A DNA stretch of 28,702 nucleotides from Chara braunii (Eukaryota > Streptophyta > Charophyceae > Charales > Characeae), in the NCBI GenBank assembly GCA_003427395.1, contig BFEA01000254.1, positions 893,795-922,496 of the forward strand. Direction: 5' to 3'. A program made the position numbers and the translations under genes. Positions 1-9,699 of the stretch are shown here, piece by piece. Every line of letters begins with the position of its first letter. The stretch's first letter is position 1. The notes beneath the pieces are model-generated. The model was not told where the DNA came from. It ran no database searches and was given only the letters and a program-made list of their open reading frames with translations.

Positions 1-35
1 ATCATCATCATCATCCTTCTCTCTCTCTCCTAACT
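1..35. repeat. 35-bp LTR-derived prefix joined by adapter
   Basis: All 35 bases are identical to 23669-23703, inside the 3' LTR of the gypsy element in this window: an (ATC)n run, a CT-rich run, then CTAACT. The match stops exactly where the adapter begins. The piece is therefore LTR sequence brought in by a mate-pair molecule, from this copy or another copy of the family, and is not the true neighbour of base 74. Confidence 0.85.
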
Positions 36-73
36 CTGTCTCTTATACACATCTAGATGTGTATAAGAGACAG
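36..73. other. Nextera mate-pair junction adapter (artefact)
   Basis: Two 19-bp transposase mosaic ends lie head to head: CTGTCTCTTATACACATCT at 36-54 and AGATGTGTATAAGAGACAG at 55-73. This 38-bp palindrome is the circularisation junction of Nextera mate-pair libraries. Translating it on the minus strand gives the familiar spurious peptide SYTHLDVYKRQ at the end of a 66-residue ORF (30-230). It is not biological sequence and marks a chimeric join. Confidence 0.98.
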
Positions 74-123
74 GTGGTGAGAGAACCGCTAGGATTGAGG
101 GTTTACCTGTCGGGTTGCTCCAT

Positions 124-785
124 CTTTCGGGACCAATGCTCCAGTCTATTCGTGGGGAGCAACACATGATGGGAACCGGGCCCAGCTTCCCATATAGATT
201 TATACAAGTTATTTGAAATACCAGGGCCATTATCTGGCTCCGATTAAGAAGAATCTAAGAACTATTAAAGGAGTTCATGAAAATTTAGGAAAAACATGGA
301 TAACTGCTGACCTTGCTAGGCTACTCAAACAGCAATTACTAAGTCAAAATACAAAGTCACAGACGTCCTTCGAATACTCAGAACCCCTGGAATCCCTAAC
401 AAAACACTCTAAAATTTTCTAACACTGTCTTATTCCTCTTCGAGCTTTCCTAGGCCTCATGCCCCCACCCTGCTAGGTTACAGGGCAACACGACTCACCC
501 CAGTTCCGGCCAGCGTCATCCCGACAACAACCCTTGGTTTTCCCTTGGAATGCCGGCCCCAAGGCATCGCCAGATCTCTCTACCAGGCCTCACGCTCCTG
601 CTATCAGCAGGTTACAGGGCAACCTCCCAGCACCGGCCAGTGTCGTTCTGGCATCGAAAAACCACAGATCCATGAATATAACAACAACATAGAAGACTAA
701 AATGAGTTGCAAGAAGTACCCAAAATCCTAAGGCATTCTCAAGACCACCAAGAGCAACCGATAACAAAATGAGAATCATTTGAAG
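124..785 (-). repeat. Composite retroposon-like repeat, unit 1
   Basis: In minus orientation this unit runs from a GATGCCAGAACGAC-like start through two ~130-bp subunits, each carrying TGCCCTGTAACC (seen as ggttacagggca near 474 and 609). It then continues to a CCGGG-loop-CCCGG hairpin (219-239) and a 3' end related to GCTGGGCCCGGTTCCCAGC (near 170-188). The same order occurs on the plus strand at 8640-9700 and 11040-11742, where the end is followed by an A-rich tail. No coding capacity is visible. The layout suggests a non-autonomous retroposon; I do not recognise the family. Confidence 0.65.
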
Positions 786-1290
786 TACCAGGGTCATTAC
801 CTTTTTTACAAAATCAATGTTATTTGAGGCAAATTTGCGAGACTATTCACCAGCGAAAAATGCCAGCAATTGTCTTCAAACACTCTAAAGCGCCAGAAGG
901 TCCTAACACACCCTCGAAGTCCTCAGACACTGTCTTATTCCTTACCAAGCTCTACCAGGCCTCTCACCCCCACATAGTTTACAGGGCAAAGCCACTCACC
1001 CCGGCTCCGGCCAACATCGTTTTCAATAAGAACCCTTGATTGTCCCGTGAAACGCCCCCCCTAGGCATTCCCAGATCTCTCTACCAGGCCTCAAGATCTT
1101 GCTATCAATAAGTTAGAGGGTCAACACCACAGCACCGCCAGTGTCGTTCTGGCATCGAACAACCACAGGTTCATGAATAAAAGAACACCAAAAACCACCT
1201 CAAGGGAATTGCAAGTCCCAAAAGCCTAAAAACGTTCTACCACAACCACCGAGAACAATCACAACTACTAGAGGATAACCATATTCGAAC
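786..1290 (-). repeat. Composite repeat, unit 2 (tandem with unit 1)
   Basis: This repeats unit 1 with a period of about 567 bp: the taccaggg-catta motif at 219 recurs at 786, and the ggttacagggca subunits recur near 966 and (degenerate) 1105. The 1170-1290 part matches the AT-richer leader of unit 1. A poly(T) run follows at about 1305-1317, and 1320-1470 has no recognisable feature. Confidence 0.6.
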
Positions 1291-1476
1291 ACATCGCCCA
1301 TTGCTTTTTTTTTTTAACGAGATAGGACATGGGTAACACACAACAAAATTGGAAGCAAAAAATCCGAACCGAAACCACCGACTAGCAAACTTCTCACACA
1401 ACAATTGGAAAAAACAAAGTCCCCGTGATCAGTCGTCGAACCTAAATGCGGCTGGTCTCATAACCCCCTATGCTAG

Positions 1477-1715
1477 GGTTACAAGGCACCACCATGTCTC
1501 GTTATCGACCAGCCTGGTATAGATGGCAAGGAGTGTCTTCCTCCCTCGACAACTTCCATTAGCCGCACGCCCTTAGGTGACAGGGTTAAGACCTCACCAA
1601 CGGCTGCATCGAACGTGGTGGTTTTGCCTTCCTCCCTCGACAAAACTCCCCAATCCTCACACTCCCCCAGGTTACAAAGCAATGCTCCAGCACCGGCCTT
1701 CATCGTCCGACCCAC
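1477..1715 (-). repeat. Diverged composite-repeat fragment
   Basis: Degenerate copies of the GTAACC subunit lie near 1477, 1574 and 1672, with 'ctccctcgacaa' twice (about 1541 and 1631). This is closest to the diverged plus-strand copy at 8130-8400, which contains 'gtcgagggagg'. No convincing protein is encoded. Confidence 0.45.
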
Positions 1716-1859
1716 GTCCTTCTGACTTACTGACAAAGACTAAGACCCTTCCCCTGTTACCCCCCCCTACAGACTTCTCATTCATCAGTGCAAATCATCT
1801 GCTTCCCTTAATCCTGTGTTTTTTTCGCTACCTGCTAAGAAGTTGAAAATATAAAACCT

Positions 1860-2306
1860 AGTTGACAATTTGCAAAACAATCAAGGAGACTATAGCAACC
1901 CTACTCAGGCTCTCCAACACAATCATACTCTCTGCCTGAGTCTGCCTAGCCTCACACCCCCCACCACTAGGTTACAGGGCAACACAACTCGCCCCAACTC
2001 CGGCTGACATCCTGCAAGCAGCAACCCTTGATTATTCTGTAAGATGCCCGCCCCTAAGCATCCTCAGATCTTTCTACCAGGCCTCATGCTCCTGCTTCAC
2101 AGGTTACAGGGCAACACCCCAGCACCGACCAGCGTCGTTCTGGGATAAAAAACCGCAGATCTGCAATTACGACAGCAACGGAAACACCTATGAAGATTTG
2201 CTAACAGTCTCCAATAAGAAAAACCTTTTCAGGAAACACTAATTGGAATATGGAAAATCACGTCAAAATTTGAAATAAAATCATCAAAGTAACCAAGGTC
2301 ATTAGA
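1860..2306 (-). repeat. Composite repeat, unit 3
   Basis: The two-subunit core recurs near 1971 and 2101 (129 bp apart). It is followed by the same leader, and another taccaggg-catta-like motif starts at about 2287. It abuts the candidate left end of the Harbinger element. Confidence 0.55.
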
Positions 2307-2383
2307 TTCGGCAGAATTCATCACGAATCCTGACAAATTGGAAAAGTGATCTAATCCCCACCCAAAACGTCCTTGGATACAAG

Positions 2384-2406
2384 GGGTCCTCACGAGGTCC
2401 CTTGGG
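2384..2406 (+). repeat. Candidate left inverted end of Harbinger element
   Basis: GGGTCC and CCCTTGGG separated by nine bases, mirrored at 6250-6272. About 17 of 23 positions agree between arms. The first five bases (GGGTC) are also shared with one end of the small MITEs in this window. Confidence 0.4.
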
Positions 2407-2791
2407 TTAAAGGAGCCGTGATTGACAGAGTGTTATGGAGCGAGCGCCGACAGGAGAATTTAAAGTCGATATTGATGCGAAAGTCGTCCGTGGTCCATTG
2501 GGCGGACATTGCCGGCCTCCAATACCCGACGGGCCCCCAACGGCCTTCTATTGTTACGATTGGCGCAAAAATGTGGGGGGGTGGTTCTTCAACTGCAAGG
2601 CCCTTCATGGAGCGGGGTTTTTCGTTGCGCATCGCCAACCGTGGTGTCCAACAATCAAAATTTTTATTTTTTCTACATGCGATGTTGAAGCATTGTCCGT
2701 CGATTGCAGTCATCTGCCTAACGTGTTTTGTCGGTGATTGTCGGGTGCATTGATGCAAGCTTTGTTTGGTACACGCCTCGCCTGCTGCGAT

Positions 2792-3250
2792 TCATGGTAG
2801 ACGTCCTCCCGTGATTCCCGCTCCTACTGCTGACCACTCTTCTCCTGCTCCTTGTCGTGTTGTTCCGCGTGTGTGTCGTTGTGCGGGGTCCTCGCAGCAG
2901 ACGGAAAAGATGAACGGTGAAGAAGACGACGATGGATAGGCGGGAAACCTCGAGCAAACAACCATCGCGTGCCATTGACTACTCCACTCCAGAATCAACG
3001 GTCGGGACGCGTCGTGCAGACGCATATGACCCAGCTTTGTACAATCATCTCCCACTTCACGAGCAACCGTTACCGCGAGATCCCGAACTGGAATAGGTGG
3101 ATGATCTGCCCCACACTCTGCATCTGGAGAGTGGATCGACGCAGGACTAGATGGGGAGCCATTGTAGACAATGGGAGGCGGTGACAAGTTGTCATTCGTT
3201 CTCTGCTCTGCTAGAGGACGGTATCCGTGGGGGCGATACGGAGTCGTCAT
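2792..3250 (-). CDS. Hypothetical Harbinger-associated ORF
   Basis: A 152-residue ORF opening MTTPYRPHGYRPLAEQ, rich in Ser and Pro, with a PSSSSSPF stretch and no domain I can name. PIF/Harbinger elements usually encode a second, Myb/SANT-like protein beside the transposase. Strand and position inside the candidate element fit that role, but no Trp-repeat DNA-binding motif is visible. Downstream minus-strand reading continues only in other frames (to about 2390), so if it was a gene it is truncated or frameshifted. It may be non-coding. Confidence 0.25.
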   Translation of the reverse strand: MTTPYRPHGYRPLAEQRTNDNLSPPPIVYNGSPSSPASIHSPDAECGADHPPIPVRDLAVTVAREVGDDCTKLGHMRLHDASRPLILEWSSQWHAMVVCSRFPAYPSSSSSPFIFSVCCEDPAQRHTRGTTRQGAGEEWSAVGAGITGGRLP

Positions 3251-3570
3251 TATGAGAATGACACCTTAAAAAAAAAAAAAACTTGGAATCCATTACAAGA
3301 ATGTCCACGTGTGCGATTGAGTTTGTGTCATGTCCGTTGTTTTTTCATATTCGTCTCACCCATATCCTTGCTTGTCTTCTGCGTATGATGTTCAAGAGTC
3401 CGTCATCCAGTCATTGCATGCGTTGTGAATGTTGTCATGGAGAAATCGTGAATGTCCTGCGTGATATTCGGTACAACCTTCACCTGCACTAATTTTTTTT
3501 TTTTTGTACAGATAAAGACAGGTGGGTTGAATCATCTAACTTTGTTTTTGATTTTTTTTTTTTTTCAATT

Positions 3571-3712
3571 GTCTTCTGAAAGCTCTCTCCGACGCTCATT
3601 TGACGACCTTTTGCTTGTCAAACATCTCCTCGTCAGCGCACTGATCGGCCCCTCCATAAGGCACGGTGATCCACTCCATGGGAGGATACTCGTTATCGCG
3701 GAGGATAGTCAT
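3571..3712 (-). pseudogene. Duplicated scrap of Harbinger transposase
   Basis: About 140 bp align with 4651-4790 of the main transposase copy: shared runs include ctctctcc, cgacctt, gcttgt and the ccactccat/ggaggata block. On the minus strand it keeps the region around the last catalytic Glu (SERAF versus VERVF in the main copy) but has a stop just before it. It ends in the GATT microsatellite. It is a second degenerate copy from internal duplication or nested insertion. Confidence 0.7.
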
Positions 3713-3721
3713 TATCCCCGA

Positions 3722-3905
3722 GGATTGATTGATTGTTCGATTGATTGGCAGACTGATCGATTGGTTGATGGATTGATTGACTGATCGTATGACGGTTAGA
3801 TTGATTGACCACTTGATTGAATGAGTGATAGATTAAGTGACTAAATTGTTGATTCATTGCTCGATTAATTGATTAATCGGTTCATTCGTTGATAGATGCA
3901 TTCAT
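3722..3905. repeat. Degenerate (GATT)n microsatellite
   Basis: About 180 bp built from gattgatt, gattgact, gattgacc and similar tetranucleotides, with increasing substitutions toward the right end. It lies between the two transposase copies. The following 3910-4340 is AT-rich, with several A runs and no recognisable gene. Confidence 0.8.
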
Positions 3906-4347
3906 TACGTGGTCAAGTGCACTGCGAAGATGTGGAAGAGGGAGAAACAAAAAACACATTTCATAAAACAATGATTAAAATTGTTCCTAATTAAACCCTT
4001 CGATGTGTGTCTGCTCGGACTATCACCCAAGACATACAAAATACATTGAAGAAAAAATTAACCACGAGAGAAATTCAAACAGTAACCTGCCTAAACGGTT
4101 GTCGAAGGAGGGCGAAAAAAAACGTTGGAAAGGTTCAAAAACTACAATAAAGGCAATAGCAACGTCTTCATAAAATTGGTGATGGAGCACCCCTCAATCG
4201 CTCTTTAAATATTCGACAACAAAAACAAACTAACAACAAGAAAAAAGAAAAAAAAAGAAAAAAAACTTCACAAAGTCAGTCAGCAACAAAACTACACGAC
4301 ATTGCCACTCGGAAACTTCAACACCCCCCCTCCAATCCCTAACATCT

Positions 4348-5882
4348 TCATATTCGTCCTCCGCAAGAGATCAATGACCAAGCTAGCATCATGGAAAGGG
4401 TACGCTCGTGCACTCGTGTTTCATACACTTCACAAGTGATTCGTGCAAGGCGGGGTGGGTGATCCAACCCCAAGTCCACTCGTCGATTCACACCATTCGC
4501 GTCCACCTCCCACAACAAGTACTCGTTGAAGTCGATGATGCCGACATCCAGGAGGATGTTGTGCACAATGTGCATGACTTGAAAGTGTTGCTAGAGAGTG
4601 TTCATATTCGCTTTGTGCGTCCAGAAGAAAAGACCTCTACATCCCCTTCAACATTCCGAAAACTCTCTCCACCGCTCCTCTAGCGACCTTCTGCTTGTTG
4701 TCATACCTCTCCTCGTTGGCAAATTGATCGGTCCCTCCATAAGGTACCACGATCCACTCCATTGGAGGATAGTCGTTATCGTCGAGGGTGTACCCATGTG
4801 TCTTCACCCCGAATGGCAGCAGCACAGCAGGTCCACGGAAAAGATCCCCCTCTTCAGTGCGTGTCCACAGACCAGACTGGAAAGTTGAAGCAATCAGATG
4901 TCATGGCAGCTCCTGGGACTGTCGACGAAAACGTTTGTCACACGCAAGTCCAAGTCCACAACCACATGCGCAACCACCGAAAAACGATACTTCCAGTCGA
5001 GGTAGTTCTCAGATGGCAAGTTTGCTGGTTTATCCACATAGATGTGCATGCAATCTATGTAGTCATAGCAGTTGGGGAAACCCTTCACCTCGAATGTGTA
5101 CAAAACGACCAGCCGCCGCAACCTAGAAGGCCAAACGATCTTTTCCCGATACACCCTCAAAGCGTCTGAGTCACATCCTCCACTGCAATCAATCCTGATG
5201 TGCATCCTTTGTCGAATGACGGCGTGTTGCTCTCGTATATCTTCCTGCTTGCCCAACGATAAAGCGTGTATACGATGATATAATCCGGCATCAAAGGCAC
5301 CATGTAGAATGTCACCCTCCGCCACTGATGATGGGACAACGCCTCAACGATCTCCCAGAACACTCTACGAGATATCCGCAACTTCTCCTTATAGTAGCCC
5401 TCCACTGAGTCGTCTATCTTTCGGAGATCTTCCCATGTCCCGCCAGTCCTTCTCCTCATCCACCATCTCAGAGTCGCCCGCGGGATCGCACCCGATGCCA
5501 GGATGCAGCAAAATTGCACAATGGATTATGATAACGACACACAATCGGGTGCCTCCATCACTTGTCGCATGAGCTGCCTGTGCCTGCGAATGGACAGTCT
5601 CATCTTCATGCGAGTTGTCATTCTCTCAATGCAATAACGAATGGCAATAGGTGACACAAATGCAACCACCGCATTTCTCTTTGAAGTCGTCAATGCACTC
5701 GCACTGCCCTGCACCTCTCCCTCCATCTTCACGACGTGCAATGCGCAACTGCCCAACACTCTTTCGCTTGTTGGCGCCCTCGTTCCGTTTTCTCCACATG
5801 GATGGGGATGGCGGCAACACTCTCCACTCTTCACGGAATCATGATGTGCTCGTTCAGCTATAGCGAGCCACAAGATTGTCAC
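4348..5882 (-). pseudogene. PIF/Harbinger (DDE_Tnp_4-type) transposase, frameshifted
   Basis: Read on the minus strand, pieces in different frames give the expected order. The N-terminal part (5526-5882) is in one frame. It is followed by a helical region with RRTGGTWEDLRKID and YTLYRWASRKIYES (5157-5519). Next comes the first catalytic Asp in YIDCMHIYVDKPAN (about 5030-5070), the second in LDDNDYPP (about 4770-4790), and the Glu in GAVERVFGMLKG (about 4640-4675). The HNILLDVG tail is at about 4530-4570. All three catalytic acids are present, so loss of function comes from frameshifts rather than active-site change. The enzyme family cuts and pastes DNA between inverted ends with TTA/TAA duplications. 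The same fold occurs in domesticated HARBI1-like genes, but the broken frames argue against a working host gene. Confidence 0.85.
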
Positions 5883-6249
5883 GGAAGCCCCGAAGACAAA
5901 GTTGGAACCCGTTAGCGACGTCGCGCAGGACGACCATTACCGTTGGCGCTAAGTCGCCCTACGTTCCAATGCCCGCCAATTAAGCCATGTCCGCCAATAC
6001 TCCGCACAGACGTTTCGCTCCAGTGTGCATTCTAGCCGCCTGGATGCCTCTGGCGCGGATGCATCACAACAAAGGTTTCAAGTTTCGAAATTTTAACCGG
6101 GATGTTGGCATCGTTTTGTTTTCCAGCCCGGTAGGCCTCCTTGTTGCCGCCAGTGGACCATGTCCGACGACGCACAGACATCCCATGACGATGACGGACA
6201 TTCACCCCCGCGACCGTGTATATGCGTATGAAATTGGTTGCAGGAGACC

Positions 6250-6272
6250 CCCAAGGGTTTTCCTTGGGACCC
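6250..6272 (-). repeat. Candidate right inverted end of Harbinger element
   Basis: Reads GGGTCC-N9-CCCTTGGG on the minus strand, matching 2384-2406 with equal spacing. The flanking triplets (AAG on the left, ATT on the right) do not match, so an exact terminus is not proven. Confidence 0.4.
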
Positions 6273-6289
6273 ATTGAATTAGGACACTC

Positions 6290-8130
6290 TCTAACGACGA
6301 AAGAAAGATGGGAGCAGCGCTACCGGGAGCGTTGTGTCCGCCCGGACTAGAATTGCCTGGCTGATGTGGGGTGCTTTCACATGCTGGTACAAGCGGCGGG
6401 TAGAGGGGCGGTAGGACGGCGCTGGAGGAGTGGCGCGGTGGCAGGCAATGGCGTGAAGAAAGGTACACCTCCATAGTCGACTCCTTGCTACGTGAAGGGT
6501 GGGGGGGAGAGGGCCGACCGCCTGCGGAAGGTGGGAAGGGTAGGTGCTATGAGGAGGGAAGGTTGCTGCTGTGAGTCAGGGATCGTGTAATCAGAAGCAC
6601 ATGAGGGAGGAAGGCTGTTGCGGCAAATCATCGGTCTTCGTTTTCTTCTACAGTTGCGATCCATGTCGCTGCCATGAGGATTGAGCTTAATGATCTTCTC
6701 GACTTGTGTCCGCCTATTCTATCGCCCATAAGGTAAACCTACCTAAGTAAGCTATGGTTGTGTGGATGGGGCGACGAGGTGGGCGAAACCCTTGCGGGCC
6801 TTCCCTCTTCCTCAACCATATGGTAAGTGTATAGCTAGGGTGTTTTTGAACCCCTTGTGGCGACTCGTCAACAGGTTTGACGAGGGGGTGCAACACGTTT
6901 TTCGATTTCCGGTAGGAATTGAAGATGGTCGTTCATGTCTTTGATGTTAGTTTTGCCTTGAACCTAGAATCTAGCAGAGGGAGGAGTCTTTCGTTCGCCA
7001 AAGACGCAGGGGTAGGGTTTGAGGGGCGAGAGGAAATTGGTGGGTTGAGGAAGAATGGATAAGAGACTGTTTTGTTGATTTGGAATTTAACCCATGTGTG
7101 GTTTAGCTGTTTTATAATTTGAAATCTACTAATATCCTCATAATCAAGTTTTTTTATCTTGTTGATCTTCCACTGATAATAACTTGTGAGTTCAATTCAT
7201 GATTCTCGACTGTCCTTTTTTTTCTCCAAGTCATTTGACTGGTATGATCTTGTACTTGTTTTCACTTGTTTTCGTTTGATGATCAATATGTTTTTGCTGA
7301 TCACTTTTTTGAGAGTATTTCGACAGTATTTGTTTCTTGATATTTCTTGACTATCGCTCGCAGCGATTTTTCGTGAAATTCCTATTCAAGAGTATGTTCT
7401 TTGCCACATAGTTGTTTCTTTTAACAATGATCTTAACTACGATCAAGACTATTTTCTTGATTTCAGATATTCGTTAGTCCAATATTGGACATCTTAGATA
7501 GATTTCTCAAATCTTGTCTTTAAATTTTAATTTCCAAAAGATGTTTCAGAGAGATTTCCTAATTTCCGTTTCTGATTTTCAATTTCTAAAAGTATGCTTT
7601 CGAAGTTTTTTCTGTTCGAGAAAACCTATGTCTGCAAATTTTAACCTCCTGGTCTTGATTGTTGTTGTGATAAACTCTAATTTGGATTAATTTTTTCTTT
7701 TAAATGGTGTTTCAAAGTTTGTCTGAGTCTTTGTACGGTATATTTGCGGTTGTGTATCTGTGGGGTTTTCCTTTAGGGTTGGAGCCCTTCCCCGTGGGGG
7801 TGTCACAAGGTGGGAGGTGTTATCCTTGGAGGGGGGAGGCGGTATTGAGGGCTTGTCTTTTTCTGGGCCAGACTGATTTAGGGTTGGATCAGCACTGGAG
7901 GTTGGGGAGAAAAGACAAGGGGGTGGCTGCGTATAGCAAGGTGTGAGGATCCTTCTTTTTAAGGGAAGGAGTAACTTCGATGACCACACAGTGAGCCTAT
8001 ATGTGTTGTAGAGTTCCGAGCGGCCCTGTTATCTCAAAAAAGGAGGGAAAGTGGGGGAAGCTAGAATTGGAGGCTGGAAGGTAGTAAGGGGGCTCTCAAC
8101 GGAGAAAGGTTGTTTGTTAAGGTAAGTAGG
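6290..8130. other. No recognisable gene
   Basis: 6290-7080 is GC-richer and contains short ORFs with no recognisable domain. 7080-7690 is T-rich and AT-rich, with many stops in all frames. 7690-8130 is GT-rich. I found no tRNA, rRNA, domain or clear repeat boundary. It may be old, unclassified transposon DNA. Confidence 0.5.
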
Positions 8131-8400
8131 TTAGAAGGACGATGCTGGGACGACACAGGCCAGTGCTGGAGTTTTTGCTATGTGACCTAGGGGGAGTTTG
8201 AGGCCTGTGGAGTTATGCCGAGCGTGGAAGGCATTACCAGACCATCCGACGCAATCGGCACCGGGGTATTGACCCTGTAACTTGTTTAGGGGCTTGCCGC
8301 TAAGGGAACTGTCGAGGGAGGAAGGCACTTTCTGTCCGTGAGAATTAGGTTGGTCGGCACTGGGGAGGGTTGTGGTGCCCTATTACCCTAGCAGAAGGGG
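8130..8400 (+). repeat. Diverged composite-repeat copy
   Basis: Contains 'ctgggacgac', 'gaccctgtaact' (8272) and 'gtgccctattaccct' (8373), which are degenerate forms of the family subunits, plus 'gtcgagggagg', matching the diverged minus-strand copy at 1477-1715. No coding potential. Confidence 0.5.
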
Positions 8401-8539
8401 GTATAAGATCAAGTGAGTTCTGGTACGAGGACTGAAAGGGGGGCAGTTTCGGAAAGTCGGCAGTTTCATTCGACCCCTCGCTCTCATTTTTTTCCTAGCT
8501 TTTTCGTTTTTTTCAATTTTACTCTATCTCATGAGGAAA

Positions 8540-9062
8540 GTTAAAAAAATGTTGGTCGTTTGGTGGTCCTTAGAATGTCTTTAGGACTTTGGGATTCTTA
8601 TCAACTCGTCCTAGGTGGCTTCAAAGTTTGTTATACTCAGGGATTTGCGGCTGTTCGATGCCAGAACGACGCTGGCCGGTGTTGGGGTGTTGCCCTGTAA
8701 CCTGTTGATGCAGGAGCGTGAGGCCTGGTAGAAAGATTTGGGAATGCTTTGGGGTGGGAATTCCACGCGACAACCAAGGGCTGTTGTCGGGACGACGTTG
8801 GTCGGAGATGGGGTGAGTTGTGTTGCCCTGTAACCCAGCACGATGTGGGGGGGTGAGGCCTGGAAAAGCTCGGCAGGAAGTAAGACAATTTTGGAGAACT
8901 TTGGAAGGGTTTGTTAGGGATTTCGAGGTTTTCGGAGCATTTGTAGGACCTCCGCGGTCTATTCCCAGGCCTCCAGAATTACTGCTAGTGTTCTTAGGTA
9001 TCTTAAAAAGAGAACGAGGTGAGTGGGAGAAGGAGATGGTGGGATATCACTCGTCCTACTAG
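8540..9062 (+). repeat. Composite retroposon-like repeat, plus copy
   Basis: The leader (ggtggcttcaaagtttgttatactcagggat) runs into GATGCCAGAACGACGCTGG and then two subunits with TGCCCTGTAACC at about 8692 and 8823. The order and 130-bp spacing equal those at 11040-11300 and, in reverse, 461-680. The downstream part continues toward the tandem block at 9105. The 76-100-residue ORFs here are not conserved between copies and look spurious. Confidence 0.65.
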
Positions 9063-9104
9063 TGAGGGGGCTAGCTTGTAGGATGGGAATAGGGTATAGC
9101 AGCA

Positions 9105-9353
9105 GCGGAGATGGTGGCTCTGCTGCATTAAGTCTTGCCGGAGGGGGGTAAAGAGGATTGACGGGGGGGGGTTCTGAGTCGTTTTCTGAATTCTGCTTAT
9201 TTCTGAAGTTTGTCGTAGTCATTTCCTAAGCAGCTCCATTTTTTTCTGAGCCAAAGCCGGGTAATGGCCCCGGTATCTCAATTTTCAAAATTCTATGTAA
9301 ACTTTCATATGGGACGCTGGGCCCGGTTCCCAGCACGTGTTGCTCCCCACGAA
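9105..9353 (+). repeat. 249-bp tandem duplication, copy 1 (retroposon 3' end)
   Basis: Runs from GCGGAGATGGTGGCTC to CCCCACGAA and then restarts. It contains a 9-G run (9163-9171), the CCGGG-loop-CCCGG hairpin near 9258, and the hairpin GCTGGG/CCCAGC (9316-9321, 9329-9334), followed by GTGTTGCTCCCCACGAA. This is the 3' segment of the composite retroposon. Confidence 0.85.
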
Positions 9354-9442
9354 GCGGAGATGGTGGCTCTGCTGCAGTATGTCTTACCGGAGTGAGGTAA
9401 AGAGGATGGAGGGGGGGGGGGGGGGGGGTGGGGGGGGGGTGG

Positions 9443-9490
<48 letters not shown>

Positions 9491-9652
9491 CTGAGTCGTT
9501 TTCTAAATCCTGCTTATTTCTAAAGTTTGTCGTAGTCAATTCCTAAGCAGCTCCATTTTTTTCTGAGCCAAAGCCGGGTAATGGCCCCGGTATCTCAATT
9601 TTCAAAATTCTATGTAAACTTTCATATGGGACGCTGGGCCCGGTTCCACGAA
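9354..9652 (+). repeat. Tandem duplication, copy 2, with expanded G tract
   Basis: Restarts at GCGGAGATGG directly after copy 1 and matches it through to CACGAA. It differs by a few substitutions, a G tract grown from 9 to about 78 bases, and loss of about 16 bp (between GGTTCC and CCACGAA), which removes half of the GCTGGG/CCCAGC hairpin. The family terminus TAGACTGGAGCC and an A-rich tail follow, so copy 2 carries the true 3' end. Confidence 0.85.
9411..9488 (+). repeat. Poly(G) tract, G-quadruplex-prone
   Basis: About 78 bases of G broken by four T residues (9429, 9440, 9443-9444). The last uninterrupted run is about 44 G (9445-9488). Such a tract can fold into quadruplexes and is easily mis-sized by short-read assembly, so the length is unreliable. 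The apparent poly-Gly ORF across it is meaningless. Confidence 0.9.
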
Positions 9653-9699
9653 TAGACTGGAGCCTTTTTCTTTAAAAAAAGAAAAGAAAAAAAAAAAGA
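9653..9699 (+). repeat. Retroposon terminus and A-rich tail
   Basis: TAGACTGGAGCC is followed by a T-rich stretch and then about 25 bases of A with scattered G. The equivalent position in the 11.7-kb copy also carries an A tail, which supports insertion through an RNA intermediate. Confidence 0.65.

Larger units (their letters stand above)
2369..6289 (-). mobile_element. Candidate PIF/Harbinger DNA transposon (decayed)
   Basis: The assignment rests on the transposase pseudogene at 4348-5882. Candidate inverted ends are GGGTCC-N9-CCCTTGGG at 2384-2406 and its reverse complement ending at 6272. Similarity extends outward to GTCCT at 2369 and AGGAC at 6289. The spacing of the two matching blocks is identical on both sides, but no 3-bp target duplication is visible. 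An upstream accessory ORF and an internal duplication of the transposase lie between the ends. The outer limits are inferred; the transposase is firm. Confidence 0.5.

Noticed and set aside
30-230. 66-residue minus ORF ending SYTHLDVYKRQ
   Set aside because: It is translated adapter sequence and crosses a false join.
2373-2758. Overlapping plus and minus ORFs of 100-126 residues
   Set aside because: No domain on either strand; open frames on both strands of the same stretch are probably chance or remnants of the accessory ORF.
3722-3905. CRISPR-like or structured repeat array
   Set aside because: No fixed repeat/spacer structure; it is a decayed tetranucleotide microsatellite.
4348-5882. 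Domesticated HARBI1-like host gene
   Set aside because: Several frameshifts and a nearby degenerate duplicate fit a dead transposon better.
9337-9546. Poly-glycine ORF
   Set aside because: Produced by the G tract; the frame depends on a tract length that assembly cannot fix.
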